NCBI GenBank assembly: GCA_039810005.1
Contig: JBDHWD010000005.1
Span: 1 to 64,000, forward strand
Reading direction: 5' to 3'
Length of the DNA stretch: 64,000 nt
From: JAMLIA01 sp039810005
GTDB lineage: Bacteria; Chloroflexota; Chloroflexia; Thermomicrobiales; CFX8
Positions 33,689 to 44,438 of this stretch are shown piece by piece. The notes beneath the pieces are model-generated. The model worked only from the letters and a program-made list of their open reading frames with translations, was not told the DNA's origin and made no database searches. The position numbers and the translations under genes were made by a program. Numbering within the stretch: the stretch's first letter is position 1; every line of letters starts with the position of its first letter.

Positions 33689-35146
33689 TCAGATGACGAG
33701 CACCAGCAGCACTGCCGACGTGAGCGCAAATGACGTGCAGACGACAGGCATAATCTGGCCACCATCGCGAGACCAACGCTGCAGTTGCCAGAGCCCGAAG
33801 CGACCCTCCGGCAGCGCCAGCAATGCGATCATCGCAAGGAGCGTGATCGCCAGACGAACCATCGCGCCGTCCGGTTTGCGGAATTCAATGAAGCCACCAG
33901 GCACACGAGCAAAGAGCGCCGCGATCCAGAGGATTGCGTGTGTAAGCAGCCAGGCGAGAAACGCGAACGCGGTCGAGACAACCGGAAGCCAGCTCGTCGC
34001 CAGCAAGATGATTGTGGCGCTGGCAGCCAGTGCCACCAGCCCGCCCGCCGCGACGTTGGCCGGGATCGATGCCAGCGAGAACGTGCCGGTCGACGCGGCC
34101 AGCACAGGGGCGGTGGCGATCGCAATCATCGTCGTAGCTGCGAGTGGCGCGGCGATTACGGCAGACCAACCGTGTAACCGCGACGCCAGGCGCAGCGACA
34201 GGATGAGCGCGGCGGTCGCAAGGATGCTGAGCTGGAATGACAGGCCGCCAATCGCAGCCGGATCGAGCGCGATCATCAGCGCGGCGGCGAGCGCGATCAG
34301 GGTCGGACCGTGGGCGGGTCGGCCAAGCTGCCGCGCGACGATGACGAATCCGGCCATGATCGTAGCTCGAATGACTGGCGCGTCCGGCCCCACCAGCCAG
34401 ACGTAAGCGGCCAGCGCCGTGACCTCCAGGCTGATCCAGACGCGCCCGCGGAGGCCGAGAGCCAGTAACGCCGTGCCAACTGCGGCGACCACGAGCGTGA
34501 CATTCCAACCGCTGACAGCGGTGATATGTGAAAGGCCGGCACGACGGACGGCGGCGCTGTCCTGCGTTGTCATCGCTGAGTCGTCCCCGTTGATCAGGCC
34601 GAGCGCCAGGGCACCTTCCGAGCCGCCGATTCTCTGCCGGATCGTTCGATCGAGCCAGTCGCGCAGGTCGGCTCGTACAGCCTCGAGGCCGGTTGCGCGG
34701 CGCTCGACGGCCACCGATGTCGCATACAGATACTCCGCGTTGAGGCTGTCGGCGCGAGCGACGATAGCGAGTTCGTCACCTCGGTGGAACGTTGGGCGGG
34801 GGGCGGTGAAGAGTCGCGACGTGCGCGTGACCCCCTGCGAATCGGTCCAGCGCACAGTTGCGCTGAGGCCACGGCCAGTTTGGCCCGGGTCGGAGATGAC
34901 ATGCGCACGCGTCGAGACGTGCACGCGACCGTGGTATGGCGGGGTCGGCTCTGTCGCGTTGAAATGTTCTGCCGCCAGTCCGATTGCCGTACCAGCCATC
35001 AGACATAGCATGAGGGTTCGCGCCGAAGTTGAAGTACTCGCAACGATGAGCAGGAGCCCGGCGAGGAGGAGGACGGCGTGCAGCATTGAGCTGGTTGTCG
35101 CAAGGCGCACCCCGGCGATGATGCCGAGCGCGAGTGCGATTCCCAT
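33689..35146 (-). CDS. comEC: ComEC/Rec2-family DNA uptake channel, short form
   Basis: A polytopic membrane protein of 485 residues with the ComEC core. Two N-terminal helices precede a soluble OB-like region (HGRVHVSTRAHVISDPGQTG). The competence domain follows, with ALALGLINGDDSAM, RAGLSHITAVSGWNVTLVVA (the family signature), VGPDAPVIRATIMAG and several more helices. It ends shortly after the competence domain. The C-terminal metallo-beta-lactamase-like domain of full-length ComEC (about 750 residues) is absent. comEA lies immediately upstream. Together they would move transforming DNA through the membrane. Confidence 0.88.
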   Translation of the reverse strand: MGIALALGIIAGVRLATTSSMLHAVLLLAGLLLIVASTSTSARTLMLCLMAGTAIGLAAEHFNATEPTPPYHGRVHVSTRAHVISDPGQTGRGLSATVRWTDSQGVTRTSRLFTAPRPTFHRGDELAIVARADSLNAEYLYATSVAVERRATGLEAVRADLRDWLDRTIRQRIGGSEGALALGLINGDDSAMTTQDSAAVRRAGLSHITAVSGWNVTLVVAAVGTALLALGLRGRVWISLEVTALAAYVWLVGPDAPVIRATIMAGFVIVARQLGRPAHGPTLIALAAALMIALDPAAIGGLSFQLSILATAALILSLRLASRLHGWSAVIAAPLAATTMIAIATAPVLAASTGTFSLASIPANVAAGGLVALAASATIILLATSWLPVVSTAFAFLAWLLTHAILWIAALFARVPGGFIEFRKPDGAMVRLAITLLAMIALLALPEGRFGLWQLQRWSRDGGQIMPVVCTSFALTSAVLLVLVI

Positions 35147-35147
35147 G

Positions 35148-35747
35148 CTACGGCCCGACTGTCACCAGCGGCCGCAGGATCTCGACGATCCGTTCGGAGA
35201 TGCCGCGAATCGCAACGAGCTGATCGACTGATGCGAACGGACCGTTGGCCGTCCGATACTCGATGATGCGTTCGGCCAGCTTGGGCCCGATCTCCGGCAG
35301 CTCCTCAAGCTGCGCCGCGGTGGCGCTGTTGATATCGACGAGCCCTGACGATGCCGCAGGCTCGTCGGTTGCAGCGGTGCTGTCGCCGGAAGCTCGTGGG
35401 GTTGGGCGAGCGAGCGGGACGATAATCTGGTCGCCATCGGCAATGACTGCCGCGAGCTGCAGCTGCTCCGGGTCGCCGTCATGCGAGACGCCGCCAGCGG
35501 AGTCGATTGCGTCAGCGACGCGGCTGCCGCGATCAAGCGTGTAGATGCCCGGCTCAGCGACCTCCCCACCGACATAGACGCGGATGATGGAAGGATCCGG
35601 CGCTTCGTGGACGGTCAGGACGACAGTCGCGTCCGACCTGGCGCGCAATGCCGAGGCGATAAGGGCAACAAGAATCGCCCCGAGGGCAACGCCGATCATG
35701 GCTGCCCGGGCGACCATGCTCCATTGCACGCGCTGAGGTTGATCCAC
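35148..35747 (-). CDS. comEA: ComEA-like DNA-binding competence protein
   Basis: A 199-residue protein with one N-terminal membrane helix (MIGVALGAILVALIASAL). An SLBB domain (IRVYVGGEVAEPGIYTLDRG to DGDQIIVPLA) is followed by a Thr/Ala/Pro-rich linker. The C-terminal helix-hairpin-helix domain has LVDINSATAAQLEELPEIGP and FASVDQLVAIRGISERIVEI, which binds double-stranded DNA. GTG 35747 follows GGAGTG. The comEC start is one base past its stop. It is divergent from mfd. Confidence 0.93.
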   Translation of the reverse strand: MDQPQRVQWSMVARAAMIGVALGAILVALIASALRARSDATVVLTVHEAPDPSIIRVYVGGEVAEPGIYTLDRGSRVADAIDSAGGVSHDGDPEQLQLAAVIADGDQIIVPLARPTPRASGDSTAATDEPAASSGLVDINSATAAQLEELPEIGPKLAERIIEYRTANGPFASVDQLVAIRGISERIVEILRPLVTVGP

Positions 35748-35892
35748 GGCTGCGCACTCCGACCTGTGATTGCGTGCTGGGCGGCATCATAGCGCAGCTT
35801 GCTTATACTGTCTTGCACGGAACGGCCACGCGGAAACGCGCCTGGCCCGTTCTTGCTTGCGTTGCTGCCGTCGCACCCGGATTGAGAATGTT

Positions 35893-38800
35893 ATGTCGCT
35901 TGCCCATCTGCTACCGCTGTTCACGAACATGATCCTGCCGGATGTCGATCGGTCGGTCGCACCTGTGCGCTGGGCGACCGATGGGTTGTCGGCATCAGCC
36001 CGAGCTGCGGCGATCGCTGCGCTCGCTGAGCGCACCCGCCGGCCCGTCCTCGTGCTCGTCTCCCGCCAGGAAGTCGCCGACACACTCGTGGCGAACCTGG
36101 GCCAGATGCTGCCACTCAACGCAACGCCACTCGTGTGGTCGGCGGCAGACCCGCTACCGTACGAGCAGATGCCGCATGATCCCGGACTGTCGGCGCAGCG
36201 GTCGGTTGTGCTTGGTCGGCTGTCGGGATCGGTAGGTGAGACCCAGCCGCCGGTGATCGTCGCGACCGCGCGTGCGCTCATGACCTCCGTCCGCGCGCCG
36301 GAAACGTTTGGCCGCGATGTCATTCACCTTTCGCTCGGCGATCGCGTCGATGACGCTGCGCTGGTGCGGCAGCTGGTGACAGCCGGGTATGTCCATGAGG
36401 CGCAGGTCGAGGGACCGGGCACCCTGTCGCGACGCGGTGGGATTCTTGACGTCTTCACGCCCGGATCGAGCGACGCAATTCGGATCGAGCTGTTCGGCGA
36501 TGAGATCGACAGCATCCGGCGCTTCGACCCGCTGACGCAGCGATCGACTGAGCGGATTTCGAGCGTCACGATCCTGCCGCCTATCGAATACGATCTGGAC
36601 GCGAAAGCAGAGGCGCTTGATCGCCTCGCGGTGCTAGACCGCGCGTCGCTGCGCGACGAGGTCAGTGAGGAGTGGGATCGACTGATTGCGCTTCTCCAAG
36701 CGGACGCGATCCCACCGTCGATCGATCTGCTCGCGTCGTTCTTCCCCAATAACGACTCGTCATTGCTCGATTATCTGCCAGAAGAGTCGCTGGTCGTCAC
36801 GCTCGATGCGCCGTCAATCAGGCTGCAGTTCGAGCAGGTAGATCTGCAAGCTGAGGAAGTCCGTAAGGCGCTGGAGCTGGCCGGTGAAATCCCGTCCGAT
36901 CTGCCGGTGCCGTATCAGCGCGGCGAGGATCTGACCGACGCGATCAAGCGCTTCCCGGTTTGGGAGATCGGCGGGGCGGACGATGATGCACAGCACGTGC
37001 ACACCGGGGCGTCGTTCTCAGAGCCACCGGCGTTTGGCGGTCGTATTGATCTGATGATCGAGCAGCTGCGCAGCGAAATTGCTGACGGTCGCAGAATCGT
37101 CCTGGCATCCGAGCAAAGTGAGCGCCTGCGCGAGCTGCTCGACGAAGCCGGTATGTATCCGCGGACATTCAAACGTGGCGCTGGTGGGGCGTCGACCCCG
37201 CCGGCACCCGGAACCATCGACGTGATCCACGCGCCATTGACGCTTGGCTTCCGCTACGAGCCGACTAGTCTGCTGGTCCTCAGCGATCTGGAGCTGTTCG
37301 GCACGCGCAAGCTCGTTCGCGCGCAGGCTCGACCGGCAGCCCGCAGACCACGACGGGCGCGGCAGTTTCACCCGGGAGCCTATGTCGTCCACGTCGAGCA
37401 CGGCGTGGGGACGTTCAGCGGGTTGGTTCGTCTCGACCTGTCTGGCGTCGAGCGTGAGTACTTGCAGGTTGACTACGCTGCTGGAGACCGGCTGTACGTG
37501 CCGGTCGATCAGTCGGATCGTCTAACGCCGTACGAAAGCCCCGCCGGCGAGCCGCGGATCACGCGCCTGTCCTCGGGCGAATGGGCCAAGACGACGAGCC
37601 GCGTGCGCCGGGCGGTGCGCGAGATGGCCTGGGAGCTCCTGCAACTCTACGCAGCCCGTGAGGCAGCCGAGGGCCACCAGTTCCCGCCGGATTCAGTCTG
37701 GGATGCCGAGCTGGCTGAGTCGTTCCCATTCCGCGAAACACCGGAGCAGGACAAGGCGATCCAGGATGTCAAGGGCGACATGGAGTCGACGCGCCCGATG
37801 GATCGGCTCGTCTGTGGCGATGTTGGCTATGGCAAGACCGAGGTTGCGCTGCGAGCGGCCTTCAAGGCGGTCAACGATGGGATGCAGGTCGCGATCCTCG
37901 TCCCGACGACCATTCTCGCTCTCCAGCACTTCAACACGTTCCGCGAGCGCCTGGCCGCGTTTCCAGTGCGGATCGAGATGCTGTCGCGCTTGCGCAGCAA
38001 ATCCGAGCAGGCGCAGATCGTCCGCGGGATATCGGACGGCAGCGTCGATATTGTGATTGGCACGCATCGGCTGCTGCAGAAGGACGTGGAGTTCAAGAGC
38101 CTCGGCCTGCTCGTCGTTGACGAGGAGCAGCGCTTCGGCGTGCGACACAAGGAGCACATTAAGCGCATGCGCTCGTCGATCGACGTGCTGACGATGACGG
38201 CAACGCCGATTCCTCGAACGCTCCATCTGGCGCTGTCGGGCTTACGCGATCTTTCGCTGATCACGACGCCCCCTCGCGACCGAGTGCCGATCCGGACGTT
38301 TGTGACGGCAGCAGACGACGCCATCATCCGCGAAGCGGTGCTTCGCGAGCTGGCTCGCGGCGGCCAGGTGTACGTCGTCCACAATCGCGTGCAGAGCATC
38401 TATCGCCTGCGCGATCGGCTGCAGGAGCTGATCCCCGAGGCGTCGTTCGGCGTCGCGCACGGACAGATGGAAGAACGTGAGCTGGAGCGGATGGTGCTGG
38501 CGTTCATCCGCCAGGAATACGATGTACTCATCTGCACAACGATCATCGAGTCCGGCGTCGACATCCCGAACGCGAACACGATCATTCTCGACAACGCGCA
38601 CGCGCTGGGTCTGACGCAGATGTACCAGCTGCGCGGACGGGTTGGGCGCTCGACGAACCGGGCGTACGCGTATGTGCTGTATCCACCGAACACTCCCCTC
38701 TCGGTTGAGGCACTGGAGCGGCTCGAAGCGATCCAGGAGGCGACCGAACTCGGCGCTGGGTTCCAGGTGGCGATGCGTGACATGGAGATTCGTGGCGCAG

Positions 38801-39423
38801 GCAACATCCTCGGTGGCGAGCAATCGGGGCACATTGCCGCCGTTGGCTTCGACCTGTACACGCGCATGCTGGCGCATGCGGTCGAGGAGATTCGGGCCGG
38901 TCATCCGATCGCCGAGCCGGAAGAAGTCTCGCTTGATATTGCTGTCGAGGCGGGCATCCCGGACAGCTACGTTGCCGACGAACAGGGACGGCTGGAGCTG
39001 TATCAGCGCATCGCTGCCGCAAGGAACGAGCGCGAGCTGCTCGAACTCGACGCCGAGTTGCGCGACCGGTTTGGCCCGGTTCCGGAGATGACCGAGCTGC
39101 TATTCGATCTTATCCGGCTGCGCCAGCGCGCCAGTCGGCTGGGCTTGACGACGATTGTTGAGCGCGATGGCGACATCCTGATTCGGCCGGTGTTTGGCGG
39201 AAAGCTCAGCCAGCAGAATCTGCGGCGCGAGCTTGGTAATGGCGTGCGTGTGACGCCGAATCAGGTGCGCCTGCGAGTCGATGATCTGCTGCTACCCCGA
39301 CTCAGCGCGCTCAATCACGTGCTGGACGTCATTTCTCAGCGTCGCGCGAGCATGGCGGCTCAGGAGTCGGAGGAATCCGCGTCGTCCAACTCGGACAGGA
39401 TGGCGCGCGCCCGATCTGCCTGA
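35893..39423 (+). CDS. mfd: Transcription-repair coupling factor
   Basis: Mfd releases RNA polymerase stalled at DNA damage and recruits UvrA. It has 1176 residues, the usual length. Domains in order are: UvrB-like N-terminal region (DPLPYEQMPHDPGLSAQRS, GTLSRRGGILDVFTPG), CarD-like RNA-polymerase-interacting domain (PGAYVVHVEHGVGTFSG), SF2 translocase with Walker A GDVGYGKTEVALR, motif II VVDEEQRFGV, LTMTATPIPRTLH and QLRGRVGRSTNRAYAY, and the C-terminal TRCF domain. ATG 35893 gives the family N terminus; an in-frame start at 35770 is rejected. Its last 64 bases overlap a minus-strand gene. Confidence 0.97.
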   Translation: MSLAHLLPLFTNMILPDVDRSVAPVRWATDGLSASARAAAIAALAERTRRPVLVLVSRQEVADTLVANLGQMLPLNATPLVWSAADPLPYEQMPHDPGLSAQRSVVLGRLSGSVGETQPPVIVATARALMTSVRAPETFGRDVIHLSLGDRVDDAALVRQLVTAGYVHEAQVEGPGTLSRRGGILDVFTPGSSDAIRIELFGDEIDSIRRFDPLTQRSTERISSVTILPPIEYDLDAKAEALDRLAVLDRASLRDEVSEEWDRLIALLQADAIPPSIDLLASFFPNNDSSLLDYLPEESLVVTLDAPSIRLQFEQVDLQAEEVRKALELAGEIPSDLPVPYQRGEDLTDAIKRFPVWEIGGADDDAQHVHTGASFSEPPAFGGRIDLMIEQLRSEIADGRRIVLASEQSERLRELLDEAGMYPRTFKRGAGGASTPPAPGTIDVIHAPLTLGFRYEPTSLLVLSDLELFGTRKLVRAQARPAARRPRRARQFHPGAYVVHVEHGVGTFSGLVRLDLSGVEREYLQVDYAAGDRLYVPVDQSDRLTPYESPAGEPRITRLSSGEWAKTTSRVRRAVREMAWELLQLYAAREAAEGHQFPPDSVWDAELAESFPFRETPEQDKAIQDVKGDMESTRPMDRLVCGDVGYGKTEVALRAAFKAVNDGMQVAILVPTTILALQHFNTFRERLAAFPVRIEMLSRLRSKSEQAQIVRGISDGSVDIVIGTHRLLQKDVEFKSLGLLVVDEEQRFGVRHKEHIKRMRSSIDVLTMTATPIPRTLHLALSGLRDLSLITTPPRDRVPIRTFVTAADDAIIREAVLRELARGGQVYVVHNRVQSIYRLRDRLQELIPEASFGVAHGQMEERELERMVLAFIRQEYDVLICTTIIESGVDIPNANTIILDNAHALGLTQMYQLRGRVGRSTNRAYAYVLYPPNTPLSVEALERLEAIQEATELGAGFQVAMRDMEIRGAGNILGGEQSGHIAAVGFDLYTRMLAHAVEEIRAGHPIAEPEEVSLDIAVEAGIPDSYVADEQGRLELYQRIAAARNERELLELDAELRDRFGPVPEMTELLFDLIRLRQRASRLGLTTIVERDGDILIRPVFGGKLSQQNLRRELGNGVRVTPNQVRLRVDDLLLPRLSALNHVLDVISQRRASMAAQESEESASSNSDRMARARSA

Positions 39424-39607
39424 TCGGCGCGGACGAGGATGTCGTGCTCGGCCAGCAGCGATGGCGTGTAGGTGTGGCCAAGGCCGCGGGCGCGCAGCGC
39501 GACGATGATGCCCTCGTCCTCGAGTACCTGCCTCCAGAGCTGCGCGACCACCTCTGACGGCGCGATGGCGGCGACGATGACGCGGTCTGGGGATTGATCT
39601 GACATGG

Positions 39608-39611
<4 letters not shown>
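39360..39611 (-). CDS. DUF2007-like small protein
   Basis: An 83-residue protein with the ferredoxin-like pattern of DUF2007 (putative signal-transducing proteins). VIVAAIAPSEVVAQLWRQVL is followed by a helix-to-strand change (EDEGIIVALRARGLG) and then EHDILVRADQADRARAILSE. The function is unknown. Its ATG overlaps the mutS2 stop by ATGA, which supports real translation. The last 64 bases run antisense through the 3' end of mfd. Confidence 0.75.
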
Positions 39612-41968
<2,357 letters not shown>

Positions 41969-42118
41969 TGGCCTTCCGCGCCTTATCGGCGGTTGATAGT
42001 TGTTCTGGAGTGACGCACGTTGCCGCTAGACCGGCGCATCCCTAATTGTATCGCTCGCACGCGGATACGCGGCAGCCAGACGCGCATTCACGGTGAAATG
42101 TGACAACGAGACAAATGG

Positions 42119-42148
42119 TTGACACGAACATCTGTTCGTACCTATACT
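42119..42148 (+). promoter_or_regulatory. lexA promoter with embedded SOS (LexA) box
   Basis: TTGACA (42119-42124) and TATACT (42143-42148) are separated by 18 bases. The palindrome CGAACATCTGTTCG (42125-42138) occupies the spacer. It fits the Gram-positive-type SOS box CGAACN4GTTCG exactly, so LexA bound here would block RNA polymerase and repress its own gene. Confidence 0.9.
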
Positions 42149-42211
42149 AGCCATATTGATCAGTGGGAGCGCAGGTTGGCGCGCCGCTGTGACACCGGGA
42201 GAGAAGAGATC

Positions 42212-42853
42212 ATGAAGGAATTGTCAAAGCGACAACAGAATATCCTGAACTACATCGAGTCGTTCACGGACGATCGTTCGTACCCGCCAACGATCCGGGA
42301 GATTCAGGAAGGTCTCGGCATCTCCTCGACGAGTGTTGTCGATTACAACCTGAAGGTCCTTGAGCAGCGCAATCACCTGCGTCGTAACCGCCATATCTCG
42401 CGCGGAATCGAGCTCATTGGCCGATCCAATGCCCGACGTGGCGTGGTGTCGATTCCGGTGGTAGGCCGCATTGCAGCCGGTGAGCCGATCCCGGTGCCAG
42501 ACGACATCGCTACGCAGGAGTTCGTCGACACGATCGAGTTGAGCACCGAGGTTCTGGGTAACCGCACTGAGGGACTCTTCGCCCTGCGGGTCAAGGGACA
42601 TTCGATGGTTGACGCGCTGATCAACGACGGTGATGTCGTGGTCCTGCGTCACCAGAACGTTTGCGAGAACGGCGAGACGGTCGCGGTCTGGCTCAAGAGT
42701 CAGCGTGAGACGACCCTGAAGCGGCTCTACCGCGAAGGTCCGCGCGTGCGTCTTCAGCCTGCAAACGTGACGATGGATCCGATCTACACCGATGCCGACA
42801 ACGTTGAGATCCAGGGCAAGCTGGTCACGGTCATCCGGCCGGTTATTCAGTAG
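42212..42853 (+). CDS. lexA: LexA SOS repressor
   Basis: A 213-residue repressor-protease. An N-terminal winged helix (LSKRQQNILNYIESFTDDRS, PPTIREIQEGLGISS) is followed by the cleavage site IAAG-EP (Ala89-Gly90). The C-terminal S24 peptidase domain has nucleophile Ser131 in VKGHSMVDALINDGD and general base Lys170 in ETTLKRL. On DNA damage RecA would trigger self-cleavage. ATG 42212 follows GGGAGAG. The frame's earlier start overlaps the promoter and is rejected. Autoregulation is indicated by the SOS box upstream. Confidence 0.96.
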   Translation: MKELSKRQQNILNYIESFTDDRSYPPTIREIQEGLGISSTSVVDYNLKVLEQRNHLRRNRHISRGIELIGRSNARRGVVSIPVVGRIAAGEPIPVPDDIATQEFVDTIELSTEVLGNRTEGLFALRVKGHSMVDALINDGDVVVLRHQNVCENGETVAVWLKSQRETTLKRLYREGPRVRLQPANVTMDPIYTDADNVEIQGKLVTVIRPVIQ

Positions 42854-42918
42854 CACCTGCATTCAGCTTCCGCGCCGTTGGTAGCAGCCTGACTTCTGTG
42901 TTGCTACCATCTGCCGCG

Positions 42919-44049
42919 ATGGTAACTGCACCGTACGACATCGTCATGCTTGGCACGTTCGCGGTCTGGCGTCTCGGCACGCTGCAGGCGCGGGCGCTGC
43001 CGTTTGCTCGCGAGCTGAGTGCGCGCGGCCTCCGATGCGCCATCGTCACCACGCCAGGTGACATGCCTTCCGAGCGCGGCGTCATTGAGACCATCGATGG
43101 CGTGGCAGTGATCAACACCGAATCGGCCGGTCTGAATCCCGCGCCGGCAGTCCGGGAACAGCTCGCCTGGATCACTGACCTGCAGCCAAAGATCATCCAC
43201 GTCTTCAAGCCGCGCGGCTACGGCGGCCTGGCCGCTCAGCGTTGTCTCGGCAACATCCCGGTTGTCGTTGATTGTGATGACTGGGAGGGCGACGGCGGCT
43301 GGAATCAGCACGGGTCCTACTCGCTTCCGCAACGCCGACTCTTTGACTGGCAGGAACGTACGCTGCAAGTTCGCGCCGATGCAGTGACGGCAGCCAGCAC
43401 GCTCCTCGCCCACCGGGCCGCGCTCCTGCGCGGTAGCCCCGCGACGGTGAGCCGCATACCGAACGGCTTATCGCCAACATGGATCGATACGCTGAGTGCA
43501 GGCGGAGAGGCGAAGGCAGGCAGTGAACAGCCGTTGACAATCCTGCTCTACTCGCGCTTCGAGGAGTTTCCAGGTGACTGGCCGACGGTATTCGCCCGTG
43601 CGCTGCGTGCTTGTCACCCCGAGGTCCGCATCGTTGGCGTAGGTGGCGGAACCTCGTCTGAGATTGAGCAGATGGGATATGTCGCTCGCGATTCCTTGCC
43701 GGGCGTGCTCGGCAGGGCCGACATTGCCGTTTACCCGTATCTCGATTCGCTCATTACGCGCAGCAAGCAGTCCGTGAAGCTGCTGGAGCTCATGGCGTCT
43801 GGATGCGCGGTTGTAGCATCGGACGTTGGCGAAAATCCGGCCGTGCTGGGAGACGCGGGCGTACTCGTGCCAGGCCACGATCCAGTGGTATTCGCGTCGG
43901 AGGTCGCGGCGCTCATTGAAGATCGACATATGGCGGCGAGGCTGGGAGAGCGGGCACAACAGCGAGCGCGTGACACATTTTCGGTTCCGTTCATCGTCGA
44001 TGAACTGCTGCGGGTGTATACCGAGCTGGGCATCGCTGCATGTCACTGA
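42919..44049 (+). CDS. Family 4-type glycosyltransferase
   Basis: A GT-B fold protein of 376 residues. The N-terminal half has YDIVMLGTFAVWRLGTLQAR and VFKPRGYGGLAAQR. The C-terminal nucleotide-sugar half has LTILLYSRFEEFPGDW and DIAVYPYLDSLITRSKQS, then the family signature VKLLELMASGCAVVASDVGE with its EX7E-like arrangement. No membrane segments are seen. Donor and acceptor are unknown. ATG 42919 is preferred over the open frame from 42898. Its end overlaps the VanZ-like gene by 10 bases, starting a three-gene envelope run. Confidence 0.85.
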   Translation: MVTAPYDIVMLGTFAVWRLGTLQARALPFARELSARGLRCAIVTTPGDMPSERGVIETIDGVAVINTESAGLNPAPAVREQLAWITDLQPKIIHVFKPRGYGGLAAQRCLGNIPVVVDCDDWEGDGGWNQHGSYSLPQRRLFDWQERTLQVRADAVTAASTLLAHRAALLRGSPATVSRIPNGLSPTWIDTLSAGGEAKAGSEQPLTILLYSRFEEFPGDWPTVFARALRACHPEVRIVGVGGGTSSEIEQMGYVARDSLPGVLGRADIAVYPYLDSLITRSKQSVKLLELMASGCAVVASDVGENPAVLGDAGVLVPGHDPVVFASEVAALIEDRHMAARLGERAQQRARDTFSVPFIVDELLRVYTELGIAACH

Positions 44050-44438
44050 AGTCGGAGACTGTCCGGCGCCTCGGCAGCGTTGGCGCAGTCGCGTGGATGG
44101 CGCTGATTTTCTTCCTGTCCTCGCAAGAGAAGTTGCCGACTACAGCAGGCATGCCGCCTGATATCGCCGCAATCGCCGGACATTTTGTTGCTTACAGCGT
44201 TCTTGCCATCTTCATTCGCGTCGCGATTGGGGGACTTCAGCCGGGTCGACGTGCGGACGTGATCGCGATCGCGCTCGCCACGCTCTATGGGATCAGCGAC
44301 GAGTTTCATCAGAGCTTCGTGCCGGGTCGTGATTCGAGCGTGTTCGACGTGGCTATTGATCTGCTCGGCGCATCCGCTGGTGTGATCGCGCTCAACCTGA
44401 TCCTGGCCGTAACGCAGATCCGGCAGGATGAGCAATGA
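44040..44438 (+). CDS. VanZ-like membrane protein
   Basis: A 132-residue protein with about four membrane helices. The VanZ family marks are visible: VAWMALIFFLSSQEKLP at the first helix, HFVAYSVLAIFIRVAIGG, YGISDEFHQSFVPGRDSSVF (the conserved DExHQ...PGR motif) and DLLGASAGVIALNLIL. VanZ gives low-level teicoplanin resistance in enterococci, but the general role of the family is unknown. It overlaps both neighbours (10 and 4 bases), so it is tightly coupled to the glycosyltransferase and GT-C genes. Confidence 0.87.
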   Translation: MSLKSETVRRLGSVGAVAWMALIFFLSSQEKLPTTAGMPPDIAAIAGHFVAYSVLAIFIRVAIGGLQPGRRADVIAIALATLYGISDEFHQSFVPGRDSSVFDVAIDLLGASAGVIALNLILAVTQIRQDEQ

